Shown piece by piece: positions 34,780-45,870 of a stretch of DNA of 64,000 nt. Position 1 is the first letter of the stretch. Every line of letters starts with the position of its first letter. The notes beneath the pieces were generated by a model. It made no database searches, was not told where the DNA came from, and was given only the letters and a program-made list of their open reading frames with translations. A program made the translations under genes and the position numbers. Source of the stretch: Isoetes taiwanensis (lineage: Eukaryota; Streptophyta; Lycopodiopsida; Isoetales; Isoetaceae); the NCBI GenBank assembly GCA_021234155.1, contig JAJEKV010000025.1:6119310-6183309 (forward strand), given 5' to 3'.

Positions 34780-35720
34780 TAACATTATGCTTGCCTACGA
34801 GTAGATAACCTCAAAAATCATATTTCTAAGCGAATTCCATCCATCATCTTTTGTTCCCAAGTTGAGATGTGATTGCGAAGATGTATTGGAGATCATTATC
34901 AAGGTCTAACTAGAATCACCGCCAGCAAATAGTGCCTCCAATGTGCGGCACGCCAACAGCTAGCAATTCTTGGTCATGCTTAGGTATCAATCATCGTTTC
35001 GCATCATTCACCTTCCGAATCATAATATGACCTCGACCTTCTTGCATTAACACTCCAATCGCCACTTTGCCTAATGTGTCATCAATCCTCAACCTTTTCA
35101 AGCTTGGTGAGGTCCGCTAAGGTGCGTGAGCTTGGCAAAGTCCTGGATAAAACTTATGGTAATAACCGTCAAGTCCAAGAAGCTGCGTAACCTCGTATTA
35201 ATATTGGTTGGAATGGGCCTCATCGGCCTAATCTTAGTCGATTCGCGGGCTATTCCTTCAAGTAGAGCAATATGTCCTGTGTAATCAATCTTGGTAGTGG
35301 TTGCAAATTGACACTTGAGAACTTTGGCATATAGCTGGTGGCATCTCACTTTCTATAAGGCCAACCGTTGCCGCTCATGGCCCTATAATTATATATATGA
35401 GGATATCATCAAAGAATATGATGACAAAATCAAGTGATATTCATGGAAGACATCATTCATCAGCTTCATGGAAGGTGGTTGCATTGGTCAGGCTAAAAGG
35501 CTGATGAATCCTATAATGGCTATAGCGTAGTCCGGAAGATCCCAACCCCAAAGTACTTAGCTTCGCAACTCCATCCATTAGATCGCCGCTCCGCAGCATA
35601 CCGCTTATTCAGCTTGACGCTAAATCGATGCACATTCCCCGGTGCTATCCTGTCTCGAAGAAGAGAATGGGGCCCCAAAGGGTGAGACAATTAGGACCTA
35701 ATGAAGCCTAATTTGAGGAG
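34780..35720 (-). pseudogene. gypsy reverse transcriptase and RNase H, broken
   Basis: Minus-strand motifs: PFSLTNATTFHEADE near 35500-35460 (PFGLTNAPATFQ-x-LMN block), FFDDIL at about 35420-35400 (catalytic F-x-DD), and HQLYAKVLKCQF near 35340 (the H-x-LYAKLSKCEF block). Then YTGHIALLEGIARESTKIR and RSFLDLT...FIQDFAKLTHL follow (GH-I-x-x-EG and RSFLGL-x-x-YYR-x-FI). Frameshifts occur between blocks. Confidence 0.85.
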
Positions 35721-36529
35721 CTCTTTGTAATTGTTTCGTGAAGCCTGCTAATTCGGAATACTCATTCGACATGGGGCTCTTGCTAGTGGGCTTGGTGCCT
35801 AGTTCCAAGGTAATTTCACATTTCACTTCTCTAAAAGGTGGCACCGCATGAATCTCTTCGAAAAGGTCATGGTATTCCGGCGAACAATCGTATATTGCCG
35901 GTTGGGCAAGGTATCAAGAACTGGCCTTGTTTGACTTGCCTCTACCTGGGCAAGCCTAGAATCATGCCAATGATCTGAGATTTCTTGAGAGCCCTATGCA
36001 ACTGTCATAATGAAATACATTGCATAAAGAAAATAACCGGATTTACTCCGCTATGGTCACTGGCCCATTGGCTGCACTAAAGGTAACTTCGCTCACAATC
36101 AATATTGGCCTTGGCAAAGAGCTGAATTCCATTCCCAATGAGATTATGGCGACCAATATCCATTATCTTCCGGCCCTAGAGCAACAAAGCCCTGTAGCCA
36201 AACATTTGAAATTAATACGCCGAATTCTCAAGGCAGGATGTATAGCCCTTACTAGCCAACGTGTGACCGATCGGCTTGACCTCAAGGGAGGAGTCAGAAA
36301 GCCTCCCCATTCTAGGAGATGCAAATGGATGCTGCAAGTATCCAGAGGATAATAGAAGGCTTACATCTACTTGGCCAACCGTGGATGGTTGGCTTGGCCC
36401 GCTTCAATGGCAAAGATAAATATGACTCACCTTTGTATATAGTCAGCATTATCATCGCCAAAGATCGTCCGGATGGTTTGGGACCCTACTCTTCCCAATC
36501 CATAATTTAGCGTGTCCAGACCGCTTGTG

Positions 36530-36610
36530 CATATAGGGCATTCCTCGCGATAATGGGTATCCCGGGCGGAAGCACCATAGCAAGCCCGTCCCTATGTAAT
36601 TGTTCACGAG
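36530..36610 (-). pseudogene. gypsy gag zinc knuckle, degenerate
   Basis: CYGASARDTHYREECP corresponds to the C-x2-C-x4-H-x4-C knuckle (compare CYKCGKPGHYARECP). The second Cys is lost, while the first Cys, the His and the last Cys remain. Confidence 0.6.
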
Positions 36611-36839
36611 CCCTTGGGAATGCATTGGAGGATATCTTGAAAGCTCCCGCCGTGTTGGTGGACTTTATCCGGGACCCTCGAAGGAAACTTTCTTCTCGCT
36701 TTGATATCCGTCGAAGGGAGGCCCCGGACTAGCGAGCATCACGGGTAAGGTGCATACCCCTGCTCAATTTCAAAGGAAGAGGGTCGCTATGGTCGGTGCA
36801 TCGAGGAATGTCCTCTTCTAGGCTAAGAGCTTTAGCTTC

Positions 36840-37270
36840 CGCTCAAGAATCGCTTTTGGGTCTATTGCTCGAATCCATTTTCCTCAAAGCAGGGGATAAA
36901 CCCTCAATGTACCTCTTCAACTGCTATGCGCCTCATTTATCCTCGACATATATACTTAACCTCATGAACTCATCCGTATATGATCGACGTCATGTTCTTC
37001 TATTTCGTGCCATAAAAAGGTTTGATCCGTTGATGCTAAAGAGCCCCGGCATTTGAAAGCTTTAGCAAAAACCTTGTAATGACACCTTCCCTCACGCCCA
37101 TGAAAGCTGGCATATCCTTCCACCATAATGGTGCTGCACTCGTGAAGATTAATACTGATGGCAATTTTTCCAATATCCTTTCTGGCCATTCCATATGACT
37201 TGCCAACTCCTCGTGATCTCATCCAACCAAGATTCACATCAACTCGACTCCGCTTTTCTTGAACTGTGTC
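36840..37270 (-). pseudogene. gypsy gag capsid region, broken
   Basis: On the minus strand near 36990-36870 one frame reads YTDEFMRLSIYVEDK, a stop, then LKRYIEGLSPALRK, closely resembling the Y-x-x-EF-x-x-L and RYIEGL-x-P blocks of plant gypsy gag. Upstream, HECSTIMVEGYASFHG and KVFAKAF lie in other frames. Confidence 0.75.
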
Positions 37271-37680
37271 AACTTACTGCTCCAAATGGTAGTACAGCGT
37301 AGGTCCACTATTTTCCGGTAATCCTTCTTATCTTTGCATGGTCGGGCCTTAAGAATCGATGAGTCAAGACTCGAGGTAGCATCCGAAGATGAACTACCGC
37401 TCTTAGATCTAGAGTAGCCAGACAGGTACTGCGGCAAAAAGGGTATTGGTCACGATTCGCGGGAAACGGTGAATCTCGTGTCCGTGATCTTGGCGGTATC
37501 CGGGTGGATTTGTTTGTAAGACATACGCTTGGAGCTAAGCCGACGCTTCATAATGGTGAGCTCATACCAAGCAGAAGACGGTCTGGTTGCAATCGGGTAA
37601 GTCGCTTCATGGAGGGGACATGCACCATCTAAAATACAACAAATTCGAGATAAGCATATCATACTGCATAACTATGACGC

Positions 37681-40600
37681 AGAGTATTACTTAAGAAAAC
37701 TTATTAAGATATTACACAATTACAAAAACATCTCACCAAAAGACTTCACGTAACTGAATTACATTTATACAAAAGGATTTGAACGCAAGGAATAATCTAG
37801 AGTCATGAAGGAGGGTAGAGGATTGAGTATCGATGCTCTCATCGCAGACAAACCATCTTATATTTAGCCCAAGCTTGGGTGATCACATCTTGGATACTTG
37901 CGACATTGATAGTCGAAGGTTGAAGAAGTCACAGTTTATAGAACAAATTCTCCTAAAGATGGTCAATGATCCTCAAAGGCTTGTTTGGTGCATTCCCAAT
38001 AATGCACCATCCTCATTGACTTTAATTTTCGTGTTTTCAAGGCGTATCATTTAAGAATTGTAGCAACCGAAGCCCTTGTCGTCATATGGCTCTTCCTCTC
38101 CCTAATAACCCGAATAGATATATACAATCTATGTCATTTCTTATACTTTTAAAGTCCTCAAAAAGAAAGACAAGTAATGTAGGAAAACACTTTTTTTAAT
38201 ATTGAAAAGGGCATCAAAATGTTGATGCAAGTATACATATTGAGTACAAAGGCCATACTCTATATTGCCTCATATGTATATTTAGGAGCTAGGCCCCGTG
38301 ATCTTGATCCATCGCGTAGGGGATGATGGTGTATGGCCGATGGTGTAACAGTAAACCCCGATCTTACCGCGGTGGCTGCAAAAGAAGCAACCTGTGGATA
38401 AAGAGCTGTGGGCCACCGCAAGGAGTCATGCTCATCCACGGTGTTATGTCCTGGCCTAAGGCGTAAGGGCGAAGTCCCCGCGCACTAGCTCGCGCGTAAA
38501 ACGCGAGCAAGGGAGCTTCTTAGGCCCGCCAGGTGGGATAATGCACGGAGGTTCCACCGATGCTTCGCCTTCGTGCTAGGTCTCTAGCTATAAAGGACTG
38601 CCCTCGCCAAAACAGAAGAAGCGGTGAGGTGATTTGCTCCTCCAAAGGTGACCAGGAGCTACTTCCTATCGAGGTCCATGGTGACTCCTTCCTCCTCGCT
38701 CTCTTTAGATGATCAAGCTAAGGGATAGACTATAATTTTGGCGAATGTCACTATATAATATTTGGGACGTGGAGGTCCCATGGTCGTAAAGGCTTCCCGA
38801 GGAGGTTGTGATGGAGGATCGTGAAGTACAAGACTTAGCCGGTTAGAAGAGTATCGGGTTGCCTCGATGGTTTCTTGATGAACCGAGCAATTGTTGTACT
38901 TCTAGAGGGAGCTCAACCGGTGTGTAAAGTCACAAAATCATCCATGCAATATTTGGCAAGCAAGCTCATAAAGCACTTGGTGCTTTGTTCGCCTTTCATG
39001 CTCTGGGCCACTACATGGTATGTCCAAATAATATCCTCCAATAGGAGGAACTCCCCGCTTCCTTTGCGATAGATAAATCGAAGGGCATCCAATCCGGCCA
39101 CCGTGTCTCCGGTCTCGCGGTGGCAAAGATTCGTTCTCAGCTAACCGCTTCCATCGGATAAAGTCATCCTCTCTCGGGATACCGCTTCTTCCTCATCCTC
39201 GAGGACTCGTGTACCTGCTCCTTCTTTACAAGCAGTGGTGCCATCCTCCATCGTCCATAAGAATGGCCGCAGTAGCTACTTCAAGGTATTGTTATCTCAT
39301 GTCACCACACCGTGGATTGCGCCCCATCTAAGTTTGCCCTTGAGAACGCCGTATACATGTGTGTCTCCACCTTATCTCCCTCACCACAACTCTCTAAGTA
39401 GAGTCAGCGATCCCCTAAAGGAATGCAAAGGGGAAGCATCTCTTGAGTGTAAACCCAAGAAAGCCAAGATAGTCAAGGACTTTGCACGTTAGCTATAAGG
39501 TCTATCTTCTAGAGCAAGAAGGTTTGTAGGGAGCTCAAAGGAAACTTGAGAGTCCTGCTGTTTCCTCCATCCCGATACCATTGGAGCAGGGTTGGATCGC
39601 CATTGGCGCTTGCAACGCGGGAGGAGGAAGAAGGAACAAGATAGGCAAGAGATAAGAAATGAACTGAGTCATCCGGGCCGAGGGCCGCATGCCTTGAATT
39701 GCTCCTCCTCACATCCGGGCTATGTTATCTGCCTCACGAAAATTCCTTGAATATATACAAATTCAGGTATCCTAAACCCTTCAAAGATTTACACATACCG
39801 TAATGGTCACCCAATTCTCTATTGTTCATGACCAATTCTATTGACTTCTATGCCCCCTTCTTCCTAAGGATCTTCATGCCCTTCATCTTACCAAATTGAT
39901 GCCAGCCTCATCAAGATTCCGTGATCCTAGGAGGCCGGAAATTGAACTCATCATAGATTTGTTCTCGCATCAAAGATAGAAGTATCTGTATTCTCTTTGT
40001 GTCATAAAGACGCTACCGAGACACATCTAGTGTCTCAAGATTTTAAGGTAACCTTCCGATGCCCTCCGCTTGAACAGCCTACTATTTACTCCCGGAACCC
40101 GTGGGAATTTCGAGCTGCCCTCCATAGCCACACCGGTGGTCAGCCCTTTCCTGACAAATGGTAGAGTGTAACTCCCCATTCCCCGCCGGCCTGAGAGTGC
40201 CTCCACTGACTAACTCTTCCTCTTAGAGTCGTCAGGATTTGTGGATTACCAAATTGCTTTGTGAGTTATATGGCCATACCCCTTTATTGTTGATTCCGAT
40301 TCCCTTAATCTTCTAGATGCCTCTCTACCCAGATATACCATACTCACTACCCTCATCCAAGATATCCGCCCATTTGTTCTTCAGCTCCATCGCCTCGCTT
40401 TGTTTGGCCTCCTTTGGCATTGTGGGAGATGCGCGATCGACTGCGGTGTCCGACGCTTCCTTTGAGCAGAATCTTTTCCTTGATGTAGGTATTTCATACT
40501 AGCTTCAAAGATCGCTCTCCCGAATTTTGTGGAAACCATGTCTACTATCATCGCCCTCCTCAAAACCCGAGCATCGCTAAGCTTGAAATTTGGAAGATGA

Positions 40601-41100
40601 AATTGGCTTTATTCCGCTAGCAGCCAGCAGAGCTTGATTTTCAAATTGGGTTTCTTTAATCGAGGTTATGGAATGGGCGCCACTACCAATCGAGCAAGGT
40701 CGCATTGAATTCTAATTTCTCGGACCGATATGACTCTTAGCCTAACACGCCTACTCCAGTGGGGCGTAACCGCTCCACAATTGTGGACAACAACTATCGC
40801 ATACACCGGAAGTTGTGGAGCCACGCCGAAGGAGTTTCATTGCATCACGATGTATTAAACAGCCGCACTAATAACCTGCAACCGTACGGTACTTTATCGC
40901 CAGAAGTTTTATCACTTCAAGTACCGGGTACCATATGCACGACACCGGACACATGGCCGACGATAACGCCCGTGCCATAACGGATTCAGACGCACATACC
41001 ACTGGTCAAGGTGGCATGCCAAAGGGCCAAGATGGCATGCCACGTATGCATAGTCGCTACCGAGACCGAGGTGTTTAGGTGCCCGAGGGATGTACTGCGG
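37681..41100. other. unassigned, mobile-element-like sequence
   Basis: It is GC-richer than its neighbours between 38290 and 41060. A possible promoter CTATAAAGG lies near 38590. Open frames of 60-85 codons on both strands (for example 39235-39492 plus, 39509-39712 minus, 40759-40980 plus) have no recognised motifs. Part may be LTR or leader sequence of the gypsy element or of another element, but no primer-binding site was found. An 8-bp hairpin GGTGCATT-cccaat-AATGCACC sits near 37990. Confidence 0.35.
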
Positions 41101-42178
41101 ATAGGAGGCGCTATGTACCCTATATAGCTCTCATAAAACAAGTAATGTAAGCTTCTTGTGCATAAGCTTAAAAAGAAAGAGTATCCTCCTCAAATATGTG
41201 AAAATTACCACCTTCATGTCAGATTTCCAATGTCTATTCCATTTTAAGGACCTCTTTCAACCCATGTTCTTCCTTTCTCTAAATATCAAAAGTCTATTCC
41301 TTATTTTATTTCAAATTCATTCTGCTTTGCTATAACAGATTTAAATTATGCATGTCCATTTGATAAGAGGAAGGCTCTTTTTACCTTGGAGTATGGGAAG
41401 AGGACAAGGCTAATTCTGGGAGCCCTGCTTGATTCCAGAATCCAAAGTAAATGCCTTAACCCGCTAGCATCACATATTAACATGGATGGTAACTGCTAAG
41501 ATATCCTCGAACATATTTGCTTTATATAGTTACACAACACTTGAATCCAAAATGATCCCATGCAATAAACTCAGGAATGTGAAAAAGTCAATATAATTGC
41601 TAACCTCGATGCCTACCTAGCTTGCAGGAAGCTAGGCATATAAAGAAAGAAAAGACAAGAAGACAAGAAGACTTAATGTGTAGACACAAATTCTCGGCCT
41701 TCAGATTTTTTAAATGCAAATGCAATGGAATAATTGTAGAGAAGAAAGTACTTCTACTATAGCATTTCAGACTAGGATCAAGGCATTCAAATACCACGCT
41801 ATGGAAATAATTGTAGAGGAGAGAATACTTTTATTAGAGATTCAATGGATCACAGTGTATGTATTTTTTATTTTGAGAGGTAGAATTAACTGAGAGGATG
41901 TTAAAGTGCAGCTACCACAACATCAAAATTATAGAGAGAGATCATATCCAAAAAGACATAGATCAGAGACTTCGGATTTTGGGATGGAAGCATTTTGCCA
42001 ACATCCGCAAAGGTAGAGGAAATGCCATATCTAAAAACGTTTCCGTGTCTTTCAAGGTGAATGCCCGTAAGTGAAATTTAGGCGTGAAGTTGCAATGTAA
42101 TATGGATTAGAATAGCAAGGATGTACAACAACCAGAATGTTAAGTACAAATGATAAATAAAACCATAATGCTCATGTA
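41101..42178. other. AT-rich sequence with a short internal repeat
   Basis: No gene recognised. A segment around TATGGAAATAATTGTAGAGG is repeated imperfectly (about 41727 and 41804), each followed by GTACTTC/ATACTTT. Confidence 0.4.
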
Positions 42179-42988
42179 GAAATCTCAAAAAGTTATATTT
42201 TCTCATTTTTTCCAGCCTTTAGTCCCCTTCCTTATTCCCTACTAAACTCGACGAATCCATTGTAATTTTGAAATGGTACGCATCATGAAAGCATCTTTCA
42301 TGTAAAGTGCTAGTCAACTTCACATAAATAAAACGTACATGGCTTGCTCCTTTTGCCAACTCAAAGCATAAATATTCTAGGTGCTTTCAATCTTGAGAAT
42401 TGACTTAGAATCAATATCAAGAGGCACAAACCATCCTTAGCCTAACAAATATGCTTCAATGGACACATGATTTCATTGTAAACTAGAACTAGCTATAATA
42501 CTCCATCACTTCCATCAGAACTAGAACTAGAATGTTACAGCCAAAATGATGAAGCAACCAAGACGCTTTCATAGAAATCCTTTCAAAAGCTATGTTTCTC
42601 TATTTTTTCCAGCCTTTTAGTCCTTTATCTTCCCAACAACCTCGATTCAACTACTGTACCTTTGTAATTCTTGAAATTGGCACACTCCGCTTTGCACTTT
42701 CATGTAAGTGCTAGTGAACTTCACAATAAATACATGGCTTGCTCCCTTCGCTGCATAACCTCAAGCATAAAAATATATTCTAGGTAAAGTCAATTTTTGA
42801 GAATTGACTTCTAGAATGAATGTCAAGAGACACAAACCATCCTTAACCTAATAACATGCTTCCTCAATATCAATAATACGACTTCCAATCGTGAAGCAGA
42901 ACTAGCTAAAATATCTATGACTCATTGGCGAAGTAGAATTCAGAATGTTAGCGGGCCAAATGATGAAGCAAATCCATAACGCTTCATA
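42179..42988. repeat. tandem duplication, unit about 0.4 kb
   Basis: Units start at 42179 and 42573. They share TTTTTTCCAGCC, ACATGGCTTGCTCC, GAGAATTGACTT, CACAAACCATCCTTA and a TAGAAATC border, with many small indels. A third TAGAAATC at 42989 marks the end. No coding seen. Confidence 0.88.
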
Positions 42989-43059
42989 GAAATCTCAAAC
43001 AAAAATTAAGATGCTTGATGCTCCATCATTCCCCGATCTAAGGGAGGAACGCCTATATC

Positions 43060-45430
43060 GTCAATATCTTTTCGGGGCCAAATCGTAGTAACACCGTAGA
43101 TGAATAAATGCCCCGAAGATGTGGTGTTCCGCGAGCGTTCTTACATCGACCATAGGAGTCAATCTACCAAGATGTAATGCCCTTTGGTTTAGTTGGAAAT
43201 CATGCTGGGATAGATGCCATGGATGCATCGGGTAGTCCAATGTACTATTAAACAAACCTTTGTAGCCGTGGACTAATGCCAGCTTGAACCTCCCGGACAG
43301 CTTAAAGATACAATGCTCAAGAGTCCGGAATCGTAAAGGCAGAGCGGGCATACTTCCAGATGCGAGGATCATAGCGATGTCTAAGACATTAACACGCAGT
43401 ACCTCGGTGGATAACCAACTCCGCCACCATAGTACGTGACTTTAGGGGTGGAGCAACTCATCCCAAAGCCATCGCCATGTATGACAATAAAATGGGTCGC
43501 GGAACTCAGAGGAGCAATTCTATCCGGGCAACCGAGGGGTTGTGGTGCTAAAGAAGCGACATATAATCGATCCGGCTAAAGTGCTTGTATCAGGAATATT
43601 TTCATGACAAATTGTCACGGCTTGCATATTTTCATGGCACCCTTTCAAGAATACCAATCCTGTAATTATAATGAGACAAATTTTTCAGCGACCTTCTCCC
43701 ATAGACACACATCCCTCGACAAGAGAGCGTGAACTTTGCCCTAAATTCAGGCCAAGACAAGAGGCTTACCCGCTTCATAATTACGCTTGAATAGAGACAA
43801 CACTCTAAGAACCCATCGCCTCTGTAAGGGGATGAACCGGGATGTCGCCTAATGGAGATGCCGAGGATCTCGAGGTAATGGTTCCCACCACCATGGTGGA
43901 GTCTCCACAGGTGGATATAGAGGGCATACGAAAAGATATTTGACTCCTATGATGTCAATAAGCCACTTAAAATGGAAAAGCACTTTGAAATGGGCCGCAG
44001 AGTCGAAATAATGCCCATAGGATCGGGGTTTGACGTTCTTCTTGCCTAGAGGGATAAAGGACCAAAAAGCTTGTCTGCAATAGGCCATGAAACCATGAGA
44101 GTCATCTTCACCATTTGGGAGTCTCCAAACTTGCTCGGCAAAGTACAGTCCACCCATACACCCGCACTAATTCTACCATTTCCGAAAAGATTACCACCAA
44201 GCCACCTTAATCACAATACCTTCCCCAAGACTACCATATAAAGTTTCTAACGACGTAATGAGCTTCCACGACTTGATCTCAGGAGCTATCAAGAAGGATA
44301 CCATAGGTACTACTAAGGATTGACTTAATAATCGTGAATGCTAATCTGCGAAGAGACATTTGTCGACCACTAGAAGAAGTGCTTCTTCAAACCCCACGAT
44401 CTCCTCCCATGCAAACCTATATAGTAACATGGATGCTAATCGAACTCTTAACAACTTGATGGCCTATCCATGCGCAAGTAATTTCCATGAATAATCATGA
44501 ACATCACGAGTCGGAGTATCCAATGTCCGATAAAGTTGTACACTTCCTCGCCAATCTCCACAAGGACACACCGGAAGCCAATGAAAAGTAATCTAAGAGA
44601 ATTCTATGCCGCAAAATTCTCAACATTAGTTGACTAGGAAGGAGGAATGTGTCAGTTCGATATTGATTTTCGTAAACTCTTAGGTGCCATCCTCCATTGT
44701 AAGACCATGGAGAAGTCCTTCCGTATTGCAATGTTGAATAACTCAGCGACAAAACCTTTGGCGACAATTGTAGTGCTACCGTGCTAAAGGGCATCCCCTA
44801 ATAATTAATGATGAGTGAGAAGGCATCCGATGGTCTACCATGGAACATGACACGTCGAAAGTAGAGACATGCAGATTTATAATATCGGATGCGAATTGTT
44901 CCTCAAACTCCCAGCTAACACTGTCATAAGCCTTTGAAAAATTAAGCTTAAGGTATACAACCGGAAGGTTTTGCTTACGTGCCCAATAAATTCCGGACAA
45001 ATGTTGGTGAAATGAAAAGCTGGCATGCAGTAAGGGCACTCAAATTTGAAGCAATCTCAAATTCCATATTTGGAGCTCGTGAACTAAAAAAGTTTGATAA
45101 AAAGCTCCGGTAATAAGCGCTAAGGATGCTGACGCTGCATGCACTTAACAAAATGCAGATGGAGAAAAAATGAATCTGGCAGAGTAGCAAATGCTCGTCG
45201 AAGAATTCAGACCAATAGAAGCATTGGAATGGTGCTGAGGAATGATCGAAAGGAAAAAAGAACTCAAAAGAGTTGCCATGCAAATTGAAAGCAACCAGAA
45301 TATACGGCTTTGAAATTATTCTTTGCTTATATTTAATCTGAGCCTTCACATTATCCCGTCATTCCCATCTCTCAGATTGAATACGGAGGGCGTATCCCAT
45401 TTTTGCACAAAGCAGCCCTAGGATTTGCCC
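43060..45430 (-). mobile_element. L1-type LINE relic, minus strand
   Basis: On the minus strand a reverse-transcriptase block near 44990-44910 reads KQNLPVVYLKLNFSKAYDSV then SWEF, diagnostic of plant L1 (KLDFSKAYD-x-VSW). Then come RGCPLA (compare RGDPLSP) and FVAELFNIAI. Far downstream, at about 43340-43300, PALPL...TLEHCIFKLSG resembles the zf-RVT motif (C-x-LC...E-x-x-H-x-F-x-C). Stops and frameshifts abound. The endonuclease region is not recognised. A related fragment of the part upstream of RT lies at 48900-49280. Confidence 0.7.
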
Positions 45431-45493
45431 TTTGAGCAACCTAGAAAATATTACAAGTTATATCCACACGTAAGAATTGGATTTCTTCACTGA

Positions 45494-45502
45494 TTTATTA
45501 TT
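45494..45502. repeat. left 9-bp target-site duplication of a Mutator-like MITE
   Basis: TTTATTATT compares with TTTTTTATT at 45686-45694 (8 of 9 match). Confidence 0.7.
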
Positions 45503-45685
45503 GGGAAAATCCATTAAAATATTTCTATGAGTTTAGAGTAATTGTTGTGGTCACCTTATGAGTTTCAAATCACTGTAATGCCCTTGTGTATAGTAGGTGT
45601 GTAGGGGGCATTTTGGTAATTTTAAAACTCATAAGGGCATTTTGGTAATTACACAAACTCATAGGGGTAATTTGATAGTTTTCCC
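45503..45685. mobile_element. Mutator-like MITE (183 bp)
   Basis: Nearly the whole element is an inverted repeat. The left end starts GGGAAAAtcc and the reverse complement of the right end starts GGGAAAActa. Both then show CTATGAGTTT, TAATT and CCTTATGAGTTT in the same order. An 8-of-9-bp flanking duplication agrees with a Mutator-like origin. The termini (GGGAAAA) match the 852-bp element at 11483, but the subterminal repeats differ. Confidence 0.8.
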
Positions 45686-45749
45686 TTTTTTATTTAGATA
45701 TTAAAATACATAGAAAACTGATACTATATTCCTACAAAAAATATCCAGA

Positions 45750-45870
45750 CATAGAATCGCTATAGTTCATTCTAAAAAGGCTTTTTGAAAATCGAACCCA
45801 AACTAGTCCATCGCTCTAGTTCATTCCAAAAAGGCCTTTTAGGAATTGAACCCAAACAAGTCCATCAGGC
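45750..45870. repeat. two-copy tandem repeat, unit about 60 bp
   Basis: CTCTAGTTCATTCCAAAAAG and GAACCCAAAC-agtcca recur in two adjacent copies. Confidence 0.85.

Larger units (their letters stand above)
33470..37680 (-). mobile_element. decayed Ty3/gypsy retrotransposon, minus strand
   Basis: In minus-strand order I see gag, zinc knuckle, a protease interval, reverse transcriptase, RNase H, and integrase with the region after its core. That is the Ty3/gypsy order (integrase last), unlike copia. Frames change many times. No LTR or primer-binding site was found at either end, so the element is internally recognisable but its borders are approximate. Gag and pol resemble plant chromoviruses. 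A chromodomain was not proved. Confidence 0.88.

Noticed and set aside
33470-37680. A Ty1/copia element
   Set aside because: Integrase lies downstream of RT and RNase H, and motifs such as PFxLTNA and LYAK are of Ty3/gypsy type.
41600-42990. CRISPR-like array from repeated short words
   Set aside because: These are tandem duplications without a constant repeat and spacer pattern, in eukaryotic DNA.
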